A DNA stretch of 64,000 bases from Platerodrilus igneus (lineage: Eukaryota > Arthropoda > Insecta > Coleoptera > Lycidae). This document shows, piece after piece, positions 11,225-22,275 of this stretch (its first letter is position 1; each line of letters begins with the position of its first letter). A program made the position numbers and the translations under genes. Under the pieces are notes generated by a model. It made no database searches. It saw only the letters and a program-made list of their open reading frames with translations, and had not been told where the DNA came from. Location of the stretch: contig JARFIW010000942.1 of the NCBI GenBank assembly GCA_036346225.1, forward strand, positions 2,191,001 to 2,255,000. The letters run 5' to 3'.

Positions 11225-11475
11225 CCCCCAACACTTAGATATTTGCCGAATTAATAGTTTTCCAGTAAATCCTTTCAAACAATTAATATTATTCGAGAAT
11301 ATTGCACAACCAATACCTGTAGTTTCCTATAATAATCATCATGTTTAAGTACAGTTATTTTTTCGTCATTAGTTTATCCATCTTAGGACTGGTTGGATGT
11401 CTACCTCCATTGATTTCTATTCTGAGCTAGCATACACATTTCCCTAAAATTCCTACAGTCTACATATTTCAGTAT
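11225..11475 (-). repeat. LINE 3' tail, copy 2
   Basis: Homologue of 9945-10165, here lying just downstream (minus sense) of the LINE coding remains. This identifies the shared sequence as that LINE's 3' untranslated region. Confidence 0.65.
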
Positions 11476-11518
11476 CTGTGTGCAATAATCTAACCTAGGT
11501 TTACCTTTACTTCTCTTT

Positions 11519-13620
11519 TATCGTATCTCTGTTTCTATTATGTTCCGCACTATTCCCCCATGCCGTAGTAGGTAGCCTATCATCCTATCTCTCCTATTTT
11601 TTACCATTTTCCACATATTTCTTTCTTCCCCTACCATTTTTAGTAACTTTTTGTTCTTAACTTTGTCTGTCCATGATATCTTCACCATTCATCTGTAGTA
11701 CCACATTTCAAAGGCTTCTACCTTTTTCTTGTCCACTTCTCCTACTGTCCAGGCTTCATAGCCGTACAGTGCTGTGCTCCACACATATGTTTTAAGAAAT
11801 CGTTTCCTTGTTTCTATGTTTGTTATTTTTGAACACATTCGTTGCTTTTTCTTGTTAAATGTAGCACGATGTGCTAATCTTTGTTTCGTATCTTTTGCGC
11901 TTTTTCCATTTTGCATTATTTGGCTTCCTAGCAGAAATTCTTCACCTTTTGTAAGTTCTTGTTACCTATTGGTATTCTTATTTTTGATTTATTTCCCCTC
12001 CTTTGCATACTAGTACTTTAATTTTATTTTTGTTAATTTTCATTCTGTTAGAACCATTTCCATTTCATTAAGAGCAGCTTCTAACTCTTCCTTGCTAGAT
12101 GCTAATACCGCTATATCATCTACAAAACTAAGTATATGATTTTTATGTCCTTGCATAGTAATTTCAAATGTCTTCGTGCATTTGACAGTATTCATTGCCT
12201 CTTCAATGTACTAGTTAAAAATTAATGGCTATAGGGCACTTCCCCGTCTCACCCTTTTCCTAATGTTTACTTCTCTACGTTCCTGCTCTAATTCTATTAC
12301 CGCTGTTTGCTCTTAGTATAAGCTATGTACTATTCGTTTATCCCTATAACTCATTCCAATCTTTTTGAGTATTTCGAACATTTTTTTCCATTTTACATTG
12401 TCGAATGCTTCTTCCAGATCCGCAAACCCTATATAGATGCCTTCTCCTTTTTCTATTGTTTTCTCCATTATCACTTCCAGAGCTAAAATAGCCTCTCGTG
12501 TTCCCCTGTTTCGCCTAAACCCAAATTGATTTTCTCCTAGTATTTCTTCAGCTCGTTTTTCCATTCGTCTTTGTACAATTATAGTTAATATTTTTGACAC
12601 ATGTGCTGTCAAACTTATTGTTCGAAAATTTTCACATCTATCCGTGCTTTACTTTTTTGGTATAGTTACTATGATGTCACGTTTGAAATATTTGGGTATC
12701 TCGCCTGTCTCATACATATAGCTTACAAGTTATGGAAGAGACGTTCTGTTACTGCTTGTCCAGCGGCTGTTAGAGTTTCTGCTTGCACCTTATCTGTACC
12801 CGGCGCCTTACCATTTTTCAGACCCTTTAATGCTAATTCAAACTCATCTCTAAGTGTAGGATATTCCAAGTCGTCATTTTCAATGTGTGATTCCTGTTCT
12901 AATGCTGTTAGTTCCTCTCCTGCATATAAATTCCCTATTAATTCTTGCCATCTACCCACTTTCTCTACATTTTCTATAATGTCATTTCCTACCACATCCT
13001 TTATATTTTTGCTATACGGTTTTATATCCCTAAAATTGATTGATTAGTTTATATGCTTCATTTGTCTTTCCTATTTCTATCTTAGTTTGTACCTCTTTGC
13101 ACTTTTCATCAATCCATTGTTCTTTAGCTTTCCTGCATTTGTGAATAATTTCTCATTTTATGGCTTTGTATCTCTATTTTCCTGTTTCGTCTGATTTATT
13201 TTTGTATCTTCGTCTTTTTTCTATTAAATTCAGCATATCCTTTGTTATCCATAGTTTCTTTTTTGTGTATACCCCAAAATATTTCTGACCACTATGTCTA
13301 AGCTCGATTTAATGTTATTCCATTCTGTTTCTACTTTGCTTAGTATCAGATATTTTCCCGATATCTTTCAGCAATTCATTTGACATTTTTTCTAATATTT
13401 CTTGAATATCTATATCTTTCAGATTTTCAAAGTGAAAGTGCCTTTTTCCATTTCTTTTCTTCAAATTTTTAAATTTAAGTGCGGCCTTCATAATTACGAT
13501 GTTGTAGTTAGTGTCTCTGCGCATAAAATGTTCCCGACTCTTATTCTGAACTTTCCTATCGCATCCTCCGAAGTAGTCCCCTCCCAGAGATCTAAATGGG
13601 GACTATTTTAACTCCGGAAT
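11519..13620 (-). pseudogene. LINE (non-LTR) endonuclease tail and reverse transcriptase
   Basis: Minus-strand remains of a non-LTR retrotransposon ORF2. Reading from 13620 downward: the end of an endonuclease domain (about 13600-13500), a linker, the RT entry with LKNGKAPGTDKV (about 12810), the fingers/palm blocks GENQFGFRRNRGTREAIL (about 12520) and IGFADLEEAFDNVKWKK (about 12410), the catalytic FVDDIAVLA (about 12120), and a C-terminal region with WSTALYGYEAWTV and EAFEMWYYR (about 11780-11690) ending near 11519. The usual catalytic motif is FADD; Val replaces Ala, which keeps both Asp. At least five frame breaks or stops, and most of the endonuclease is missing, so the copy is dead. The family acts by target-primed reverse transcription at nicked chromosomal DNA. 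Confidence 0.85.
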
Positions 13621-13639
13621 CTTTTACCCTAGAGCATGC

Positions 13640-13960
13640 CATCATGTTTATTATAATTTAAGTACGTTGTGTACTTGGGAGGTAATGTGGTGGTTTCTCG
13701 TGGCCTTCTACATCGCGGTAGTGTGTCTTAGACTGCCATACCGACCTCTATGGTCTCTGCCAATCTAAGTACCGAAAGAGCCGCTGCCCTCTTTCGGGGA
13801 CCTCTTAATCTGGTTCCTCACTAACGACCCTACTACTTTGGTTGGACTTGTAGTTTGGCTCTTTAGCTCATTAGAACACGCAAGCCATTTCACCTCTTCT
13901 AGTAATCTAGAACTTTGGCAAGGTGCAGGTCCATTCGAAATGGGGGTTAAGATTACCATA
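13640..13960. repeat. Unclassified high-complexity repeat fragment
   Basis: A GC-richer block unlike its AT-rich surroundings, with GGGAGGTAATGTGGTGGTTT, GACTGCCATACCGACCTCT and CGCTGCCCTCTTTCGGGGAC. A minus frame of 64 codons covers it but I recognise no domain. Its composition and position upstream of the LINE suggest a transposable-element fragment, possibly the LINE 5' region. Confidence 0.35.
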
Positions 13961-15260
13961 GGTATATCCGAGAAGTTATTTAAGATTACACTAAGAGATC
14001 TTCAGAAGATCATTTGTATACTCTGGGTTATTGTAGATTAATCCAGAACAATTGGATAAGGTATAAATTAACGCTAAGGAATTCTGGAAGTCAGTTCTAA
14101 TTGCAGTTTGAATTGTGATACTTGTCTTGATTGGAATATGCTGTAATTTAAACCATCGGTAGTCGTACAGGTTTGATGTAAATCTTCATAGTGTGGATAT
14201 AAATTATTGTAGTGTTTAGATAATTTAATTAGTGATTGGATAATTAATTGTAGTGCTTTGAGATTAAGTTCATTAAGAAAATAGAATCGTAGTTTAAGAA
14301 GATTATACTTGTACAGTTAGTTAAAGCTCTGAAACTAAACATTGTGAGCTTTTAGAAATTTCATAGTACTACGAGTTGTTGAAAAGGCTTGTATAACCAG
14401 TTTCAAAATAAAGAACTGTTATTTTTGCAAATAGACTTTTCGTTACGTAGCAAGCACTAGTCATCTAAATACAAAATATTCCATCAGGCTATCTGTAACA
14501 TTTTCTTTGTTATTAACATTTGAACACTGTAAACCCCTTTGTGGAATGCTCTGTTATTACTATAAGTATATTCAGTTTGATTGTTTAATTAATAAATACC
14601 ACGGACCGTCATTATCACAGTATTCGTTAAAACGTCCGCAACATTCTAAATATAAACATATTGCGAGGTTACGTTATTAGATCAATATTAATTTTTACTG
14701 CAAATTAATCACCTTCCATCAATGAATGTTCGATTAATGCTAAACTAAATCAAATACCATGATGGAGCAGACATCAGACACCGTCTTAATATTAAAATCA
14801 ATTCTATTCGACCTTTCATTTAACACACAAATATAGTGTAAGCTCGTTTTATCTTTCTCTAATGCGTCAACCTTTCTACAAGCAATAGAATTACTTAAAC
14901 GTAACAAAATCATCGTACTATCATTTGAATTTTATATTATTCATATGCAAATGCACATAGTTCTTTGAGCTTGTTTTCAAGGTTTCTAAACAAATTTAAA
15001 ATTTTGATTAGAAACAACAAGTTTATATTGCAAGAAAGTAAAATGACGCATAAAAAAGAGGATAACATCATAATTTGAATACAATTAAGTACTGAGGTAA
15101 ACCATAGATTTATCTGTGTTTATCAGCCTTTTGTAAATGAGAATTTATGCTAAACCAAAGAAAAATAATTTCAGATAATAAAACTTATTAGCTTTAGAAT
15201 AAAAATTGCCTACCTACAGTTTTATCTAGTTACTTGTTCGTCGTTTAGCTTATGAAATAT
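13961..15260. other. Stretch without recognisable gene
   Basis: AT-rich. An AATAAAGAACTG phrase near 14408 preceded by TTAG-rich sequence looks like the polyadenylation region of an LTR, but no partner copy is present. Nothing else was assigned. Confidence 0.35.
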
Positions 15261-15797
15261 TGTAGCGGGCTACTACTACCGCGTTTCATTAATTTAAAAC
15301 AAGTAATAGCAAGAGTCTTTATTACTCACTGTCCACAAGTTTAATTAACAGTACATGCCTTATATATAGATGTTTTCAGTCCAATTAACAATGAAGCACT
15401 ACTACACTAATGAATTTACAAGCACTAATATCTTCTTAAACTAACTTCTTAACCATAGGTCCATTAACAACACTAACACAACTATTATTTATTACACTTT
15501 TGTCTATTTATGTATTCTACAAGCTGCATGTACATTAGACACATTTACATCATATAGCATTTATGTTTACTCTTGGACTTCCAAAAGCTCAACTATTTAA
15601 CTTTACACGGTATAATTTATTTTGACATTCTGATATAGACTAAGACTGTACTTCCTCATCGGTCTTATTTATACCCTGGATTAAAAAGGATGATTCATCC
15701 TACAGTAATTGCCAGAAGATTTTCGGTCCCTGTAGAATATGCAGTGCTTACGGCACTTGTGTGTGTTTGACGGATTGCTTAATAGTAACTCGCAACA
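15261..15797 (-). repeat. 3' LTR of macrodomain-bearing Gypsy element
   Basis: On the minus strand the LTR begins TGTTGCG at 15797, directly after a polypurine tract, and ends CGCTACA at 15261. The ends are imperfect inverted repeats (TGTTGCG against TGTAGCG). Inside are a TATAAATA promoter box (about 15672) and an AGTAATAAAGAC polyadenylation region (about 15322). The 5' LTR is absent. Confidence 0.65.
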
Positions 15798-16391
15798 CTG
15801 CCCCCTCTTTAAAACCGTTACGTCTCGTAACTGTAAATACATTTTGACGCCAATTCGATGACTGATGACGGTATTGGCAGCTATCTCCTCTGGTGCATCC
15901 ACCGCGTCGTTGGAAATAACAGTCAATACTCTTTTCTTGGTCTTGGTAGGCAACCGGTTGATAACAACAAACAAGGACCTGGACGTTGGTTCCCTAGAAA
16001 ACTACTTCTAGCATATTTCGGACTATCCTCCAATCTAAGCGATCCAGTCCACAGCCTAGCTTGGGCACCGCTAGTCTCGTTACTCCATTTTCCATCAGCT
16101 GAGCCTTATGATTTAGCAAAGCCACCCATAGATGTCCATACCTAGGTCTCTGCCATGAAGAATTTTTGGTGACCAGATGTAAACAACGATTTTTATCCTG
16201 AAGAACCAAAGCTTTTCCTAAGTTGGCTGCTGTTGTACTAATTCATTCACACATCCAAACTTTTTCTTGAAAACAACAGCTATTCCCCTTGACATTTCCA
16301 AATCTTTAGCTACGCAATGTGCAAGGGAATACTCTTCTGGTGCTCTAAACAGATCTTACTGTTTTTCAACAACAACACCAAATCTCGCCTT
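15748..16391 (-). pseudogene. OARD1-like macrodomain plus CCCH zinc finger, C-terminal to Gypsy pol
   Basis: Directly downstream of the Gypsy integrase and in the same frame, the sequence encodes an ADP-ribose macrodomain of the OARD1 (terminal ADP-ribose protein glycohydrolase) type. Visible blocks are DLFRAPEEYSLAHCV, GIAVVFKKKFG, LVTK and LGCGLDRLDW. The Lys of LVTK and the Asp of GCGLD correspond to the two catalytic residues described for human OARD1. After it comes a CCCH finger, C-x7-C-x5-C-x3-H (15921-15865), and then the polypurine tract and LTR; the frame runs into the LTR and stops at 15748. This copy is broken by a stop at 16356, a frameshift near 16215 and a stop at 15994. The family removes ADP-ribose from proteins; a role against host PARP defences is my inference. 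Confidence 0.8.
15798..15810 (-). other. Polypurine tract
   Basis: Minus strand AAAGAGGGGGCAG next to the LTR start; primes plus-strand synthesis in LTR elements. Confidence 0.7.
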
Positions 16392-17620
16392 AGCGGAACC
16401 ACCATACCCCGCCATCAAACTCTCAAAATCTACATTTGGCTCATGATTAATCACTTGTCGAACACCATTCTCATTATTCGAGCCTTCCTGGTTGTTGCCA
16501 GCGTAGGATGTTAAACGGTCAAAGTGTACCACTTTCGGTTTACCACGGGGAGATCTTCTTATCCGGTACACTACATCATTAATCCTTTTCATCACTTCGT
16601 ACGGGCCTTCCCATTGTCTGTCTAATTTTGGCGACAACCCACGTTTTCTTTGTGGATTATACAACCACACTAAATCTCCAGGTTGATAACCACCTTCTTC
16701 TGCTCTCGTGGCATATTGTGATTTCATTCGATCGCTTGCTGCCTGGATATTCTTTCGGAAGTTTTCGTGAATGCTATTTGATCTTTCACGAAGCTTACTA
16801 ACTTAATCTTCACCTACGATCTCTTCTCCAGGTTTAAATCCAAACTGAAGATCACATGGTAGCCGTAATTCACGTCCTAACATCACGCAAACGGGAGAGT
16901 ATCCTGTGCTATCATGTACTGAAGATCGGTACGCCAGTAGAAACAAATGTAAATATTGATCCCAGTCTCGTTGATGTTCAGAGACAACTTTGGCTAGGTA
17001 TTTCCTAACGTACTGTTCATTTTTTCAACCATTCCATCCGATTGAGTATGAAGTGGCGTGGTTCTAGTCTTCCTGATTCCAAGATGCTTGCAGACGTTTT
17101 GAAACAAGGCTGATTCGAAGTTCCGACCTTGATCGGAGTGTAATTCCAACGGAACTCCAAAGCGACAAAACAACTCTCTCACTAGTATATCTGCAACCGT
17201 CTCGGCTTCCTGGTTAGGTATAGCATATGGCTCCGGCCATTTGGTAAAATAATCCATTGCAACCAAGATGTATTTATTCCCTTTCTCTGATTCAGGAAAC
17301 GGACCAGCTATATCAATGGCTACCCTCTCAAAAGGATTCCCCACGTTATACTGTCTTATTGGGGCTTTCCGTTTTGTGCCCGGGCCATTTGCAGAGGCAC
17401 ACAACTCACATTTCCGGCACCACTCCTTCACATCTTCTTTGCAGTTCACCCAATAGAATCTTTCTCTCACTCTTTCAAGAGTTCTTTTCACGCCAAAGTG
17501 CCCTCCGGAAATACCATCGTGCAAGTGCTGCAACACTTCGGGAACTCTGCTTCTCGACACTATCACTTGAAGTCTCTCAGTGCCATCTTCACATTCCAGG
17601 TTTGCAAGCACAATTTAAAT
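16356..17620 (-). pseudogene. Gypsy pol, integrase portion (5'-truncated)
   Basis: Minus-strand integrase of a Gypsy element. From 17611 downward: an HHCC-type zinc domain with HDGISGGHFG and CRKCELC, the core with AIDIAGPF, LHSDQGRNFES and an EKMNSTLG Glu (DDE residues present), a frame break at about 16994, a conserved block around LAYRSSVHDSTGYSP, a stop near 16806, then a C-terminal domain with YQPGDLVWLYNPQRKRG and WEGPYEV. The element is cut off at about 17620: RNase H, RT, protease, gag and 5' LTR are gone. The pol frame ends FGVVVEKQ and passes, after one stop codon, into the macrodomain described at 15748-16391, so the two are best read as one original polyprotein. Confidence 0.88.
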
Positions 17621-17739
17621 AAAATCAAATTACGTGGTGGCATCTCGGAAATTCGTCTCAGGGTTCCACGATGGTTTGCAAGTGGGATTCAGTTACGCCA
17701 TGTTGAATCAAATTACCATCCATCCTTCCTGTAACTTCT

Positions 17740-18023
17740 GTACTCGTAGGGGAAAGACAGGAATTAAGGTACCAGGTACAATAAATATAGAGGTAGAAGG
17801 AACCTACATACCTAAAAAGAAAAGACACACCACACAGATATATGTTACTTCGTCGAGGGCTCGTAACTTAATGACGTGTTTTTACACCACGCGCTCACTC
17901 CGCATTCCTTTTGCGCAGACGCGACTGTCAGGAACGAGGAAAGTTGACATATTCGTTTAAAATTACGCGGTATTTTTTTTACAAATTAAATCTAACGTGA
18001 TACATGCCAGTTGGCATGTAACA
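17740..18023. repeat. Interspersed repeat B, copy 2
   Basis: Homologue of 9620-9936, ending in TTGGCATGTAACA at 18023. It lies next to the truncation point of the Gypsy element, with about 120 unassigned bases between. Confidence 0.75.
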
Positions 18024-18099
18024 ATGTTAGGTCGTTGAAAAAGTAGATGACAGATATCTTTCAAAATTTAACCAGCTGTGTCGAATGATAGATAGGGTG

Positions 18100-18365
18100 G
18101 AACCGAAGATTCATTTATAATTGTCGACATAAAAGTAAAGAACAAGGAGAACCAACGTACAAAGAAATGCATGAGGCTTATGAATGTATAACGAAATTTA
18201 TACAAAAGCAATTGTTTCAAGGTGTGAGAGATAAGTTCATAGTCTCCTTAAGACCTTTCACTGACGAAGTAGGTATTTTGCGAGTAAAAACCAGACTTTC
18301 TGAGAGAAATGACTCCCTAAATTTAAATGTCCTATGCTATTACCTGGTAACCATCCTGTTGTGAG
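18100..18365 (+). pseudogene. BEL/Pao integrase N-terminal fragment
   Basis: Encodes the segment that precedes the integrase zinc domain in BEL/Pao pol: FIQKQ, SLRPFTDEVGILRV, LSERNDSLN, then after a frame break CPMLLPGNHPVVRRL. The fragment ends there. It lies upstream of the gag remains at 18640, the reverse of the order within one element, so it comes from another copy or a rearrangement. 18366-18640 shows no assignable coding. Confidence 0.7.
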
Positions 18366-18639
18366 AAGATTGTAACAACTTCCGGAAAAAGGTCTTTAAT
18401 ACAGTTTGCACCAAGACCTAGAACATCTGTCCGTTTACACCAACTTCAAACCAAAACTGAAGTTGGTTCCATGTCTTCTGGAATGTCTGGATCAGTGTTT
18501 TCCCAACATCTCAAATCAAATTTTGCAGTGGAAAAAATTTCAATAGACTTATTAATAAATTGGTCAACCTCTTCTAACGTATAATAGAAAGGCTTCGCGT
18601 TGTCTTCACTTGAACAAGAATTTTAGTCTTATGACCTTA

Positions 18640-20165
18640 TATGATAAGTTGGAATGGTAGTTGCGGGCTTTGGAAACCCTTGACGTTACATCCGAAAAAT
18701 ATGCGGATATGCTTTATCCTCTCGTAGAACCGTGCCTACCGAAGGATATACTAAGAATTTGGCAAAGATCTGTTGATTGTGATAGAGATAAGAATTTGAA
18801 AGATCAGTTGTCAAACTTAATGAATTTCTTACGGAGAGAGGTAGAAAATGAGGAGCGAATAACATTAGTAGTGGCTGGATTTGGAATGAAAAGTAACTGT
18901 AAACCGTCTAATTTACAGAAATCCGAGGAGGATTTAAAAGGCATACCTACTGCGGCAGGTTTGATACATTCCACCGATAATGCTGGCTGCATTTTCTGTA
19001 GTTCTTCACATAAGACTGAATATTGTCCAAATGCTAGGACAATGGCTATCAAGGCCAAAAAAAATGCTAGCAACAATGAAGCGTTGTTTTCTGTGCCTGT
19101 ATCAAGTTTACAAATCTAACAAATGACGTTATCATGTCAAATGTATTTTGTGTAGCGGAAAACATGTTGCTGTTATGTGTCAGAAGTTAGAGGAACACGA
19201 CGGAGAACGAAAACAATACAATGTTGACACGTCGGAAAATCTCCGTGCTTTGTCGAATAATACTTATGCAGAAGTTATGCTACAGACATTGAAAGTTTGG
19301 GCACGAGGAACAAAAGGCGCATGTCTTGTTCATATTTTAATAGACACCGTTTCGCAAAACTCATGTGTCCCAAAAGCTAGTTCGTCAACTTGCGTGTTTT
19401 TCATTGGATCAAGAACGCATTGTACACGCACTGTGCGGGGGGAATGAATCAGAACCTGTTACACATCATAGATATCTGGTGAAACTTATAAATACTCTCA
19501 ATGATTACTCGTGTAATTTCGAAGTTCTAATCAACCTGTCATTTGTGGTCCCGTATCACCAGTTCACGAAGGTCCGAGGGTAAATGATCTTACTGCTATA
19601 GGTGTTCGATTGAGCGATCATCAAAATGGATCTATCGAGGTGTTAATTGGAGTCGACGTGGCTAGAAAATTGTTTACTGGTAGTCACTATGCTCTAAGTT
19701 GGGGTTTAGTTGTAATCGAAACAACACTAGGGTGGACTCTAATGGGGAAAATGCCACTAGAAGCACCTGTAAGTAGTGCAAGCATGACTGTTACCACGTT
19801 ACTTTGTAAAGATGCTCAAATTACTGATGTGCTTGGTATTCAACATCTCATTGAAAAAATGAATAAAATGCAATTGAAAACAGCTGTACAAGAGCATTTT
19901 AATCGGACAGTAAGAAGAGATCAAGAAAGCAGGTATATTATGCAACTACCGTGGTTGGAAGACCATGCTGTGTTGCCAAGTAATTACATGACAGCTCATA
20001 AGAGATTAGAAACGAGTTTGACAAAGTTAAAGAAAGAGGGGTTATATGAAAAGTATACGCAGATTCTGGAAGATTGACACAAAGAAAGCATTATAGAAAG
20101 GGTAGAGAATAGTAATGAAAATGAAGATCATTATTTGCCACATAGAGCTGTTATAAAAGCAAATA
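18640..20165 (+). pseudogene. BEL/Pao gag-protease-RT start, degraded
   Basis: Plus-strand BEL/Pao remains. 18661-19119 carries the end of the gag core (LRALETLDVTSEKYADML) and a zinc knuckle CIFCSSSHKTEYC. After a frame break comes a second knuckle (CILCSGKHVAVMC, about 19140) and the protease, where the normal DTGSQ motif reads DTVSQ (about 19342), so the active site is altered. 19610-20077 holds the protease-to-RT linker (IEVLIGVDVARKLF, LGWTLMGKMP) and the RT entry (SRYIMQLPWLED, then after a stop HYLPHRAVIKAN). It is cut off at about 20165, before the RT catalytic Asp pair. Several frameshifts. Distinct in sequence from the BEL element at 40.6-54.8 kb. Confidence 0.85.
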
Positions 20166-20187
20166 GACGTTTCCAATTATCGTTATC

Positions 20188-20262
20188 GGTCTCGGTGGTA
20201 TAATTGCTAAACGCATAGTCCCGGAAAGACTAAAATACGGGTCCAAGTCCTGTCCAAGACCT
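20188..20262 (+). pseudogene. tRNA-like sequence (tRNA pseudogene or SINE head)
   Basis: About 75 bp with GGTCTCG at the start and AAGACC at the end, an A-box-like TGGTATAATTGCT and a B-box-like GGGTCCAAGTCC. Acceptor pairing is incomplete and the T-loop departs from GTTCRA, so it is not a working tRNA. It directly follows the truncated BEL fragment. Confidence 0.5.
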
Positions 20263-20399
20263 TATATTTTCCTTCTTTCAATTACTAGCTCAATTTGAAA
20301 TGATCATTTGGGCTTTGCATAAAAGTCCAAGTTATTATTTCATCTTATTAATTGAAATATGTTAATATTTATCAACTTACCTTGGGTAAAAAACTACCT

Positions 20400-20640
20400 A
20401 AAATATTTATATTTATATATTGCTGTGATATTGCCCCTACGTTGGTGGTTATTTTTATTGCTGTGATATTGCCCCTTTCATTCCTATAATTCCTTTAAGC
20501 CTCACGATTGGTGCGCAATTTTTATTTGCTATGATATAGCCCCTACGTTGGTGTGGCCTTTTTTATTGCTGTGATATAACTCTTATTTCCTTTAAACCCC
20601 TACATTGGGTGAATATCAACCCCTTTTAAAATCCTATAAT
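20400..20640 (-). repeat. PBS-like module array, copy 2
   Basis: On the minus strand, modules of the form CACCAACGTAGGGGC-ATATCA-AGCAATAAAAA recur (starting near 20555, 20508, 20442), each resembling the tRNA-Lys primer-binding consensus TGGCGCCCAACGTGGGGC. The spacer ATATCACAGCAATAAAAA is shared between modules, so these are genuine tandem units that have decayed. Confidence 0.55.
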
Positions 20641-22275
20641 TTCTTGATTTTGTTTTTCCACGGCTAGCTTACTGAATGCCCTACTTCACGACAATAAAAA
20701 TTGTTCAACCCCCCCCCCCTTCCTTCTACTGCCTAACTGTTAAACTAATTTAAATGAAGCAATCCAAAGATTACACAATATAATGATCGATAATATGTAC
20801 AGTTTTATGTAAATACAAAATTTAGCCCCTGAATAGAACATTAACATTCACCAAATTTATAATTTCCTGAAAACCAGCAAAAATATCTTTACAATTACTC
20901 TAAGTACCTTTCGAACGTTCAAAGATGATTTCCCTATTTTCCAAATTCCCAAATGACCTTCTTGTTGACTCCTACAGATATATAATATATAACAAAGATT
21001 AAAATTGAAACAGTCTTTAACTAATAAAATCTCTAACCTGCGTTTTCCTTTCTTTTCACTGCAATTGCCCAATATTAACTGTGGTCAGCACCCCTTGATT
21101 GTTACAGCTCGACTTGCTTCATTTGATTGGCCAGAATGATGGATTAATGGTTGATTGTATTTTTCCCCTCGGATTTCTGGAGTAACTTTGAGTATCTTCA
21201 CTTTTATTTTATATTTCCATGTAAGTATTTAAAATAATTTATTTAGACGTATTTTTAGACGTATTGTTTAAATATGCATTTAGAGTATTTATTTAGACGT
21301 ACATTTAAATCTTTATTCGGACCTTTTTTCGGAACCGTCTAAGCGTAAAACGGCTATTTTTCGTCGCACAAATTTAGCACTTTCAATCTTTTACTTTTAA
21401 TAAATTATTGACTTTTCACAAATTGTTACCAGTACGTAAATTTTTACTTTATATCGACGCGGTTCGTGCCTTGTTGATGATAGACTGTCCATTTTCGCGT
21501 TTCCTATAGTATTTATAAGCTCCCCCTATGCATGTTTTAATTGGTGCGCATCGCGTGTTTATTGATAAACGTTTGTAATTTCCGCCTATCTCTGTAGAAC
21601 CTTGGTATTTCTCAAATTCCCTGGTTTTAATTGTTGTACTTTCATTCAATCTCGCATGTAGACATTCAATATATCATAGAATCCTCTTAAAATTTCCAAA
21701 TATTCCTTTCATTGCGTCACGTATTTTATATTTGTGTCGCTTATAGTCCAAAGATTATCGTATAACGAACCGTCTGTTATTTATTTGTTATTAAAAATAT
21801 GTTGGATTTCTATGCAAATGTACCATTCCTAGTCACGTATTTATTTTCTAATAATGACGTATTAGAATGCGTTTACTTATTCATGCGTTAACATTATTGA
21901 CAAAATTATTAAATAGCTAGAATACCAGGTTATCTATCTTTCCCGATAATTGTTTATATTGATGCAATTTGTTGCGTTTAAAACCTTATCTTTACTCGTT
22001 TCTTGAACTGAAAGCGTATCATAAGACGTATACATTATTATTTTAGCTAAATAGTATTTGATTGTTGCAAAATGAGCTTCTTTCTTATGCATTAAATTAA
22101 CTATAATTTATATACAGTGTGCTCGCTATTGGTTTTTTTTTTAAATAGTCGATTTACTCCTATAGTTGGTGGAATTATTTGATTTTGTTAACGTTGAAAT
22201 TATTTACATTTACTCTACAACCCCTATAAATTAATCTACCCTTAAACTACCCTTTATCATAGCAATATATATACA
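20641..22275. other. Stretch without recognisable gene
   Basis: AT-rich. Contains a poly-C run (about 20710-20720) and a small cluster of TTTAGACGTA repeats at 21240-21305. It lies between two PBS-like arrays of the same orientation and may be leader sequence of an LTR element. Confidence 0.35.

Noticed and set aside
12601..13047. 148-codon plus-strand frame
   Set aside because: Antisense shadow of the LINE RT, which shows clear RT motifs on the minus strand.
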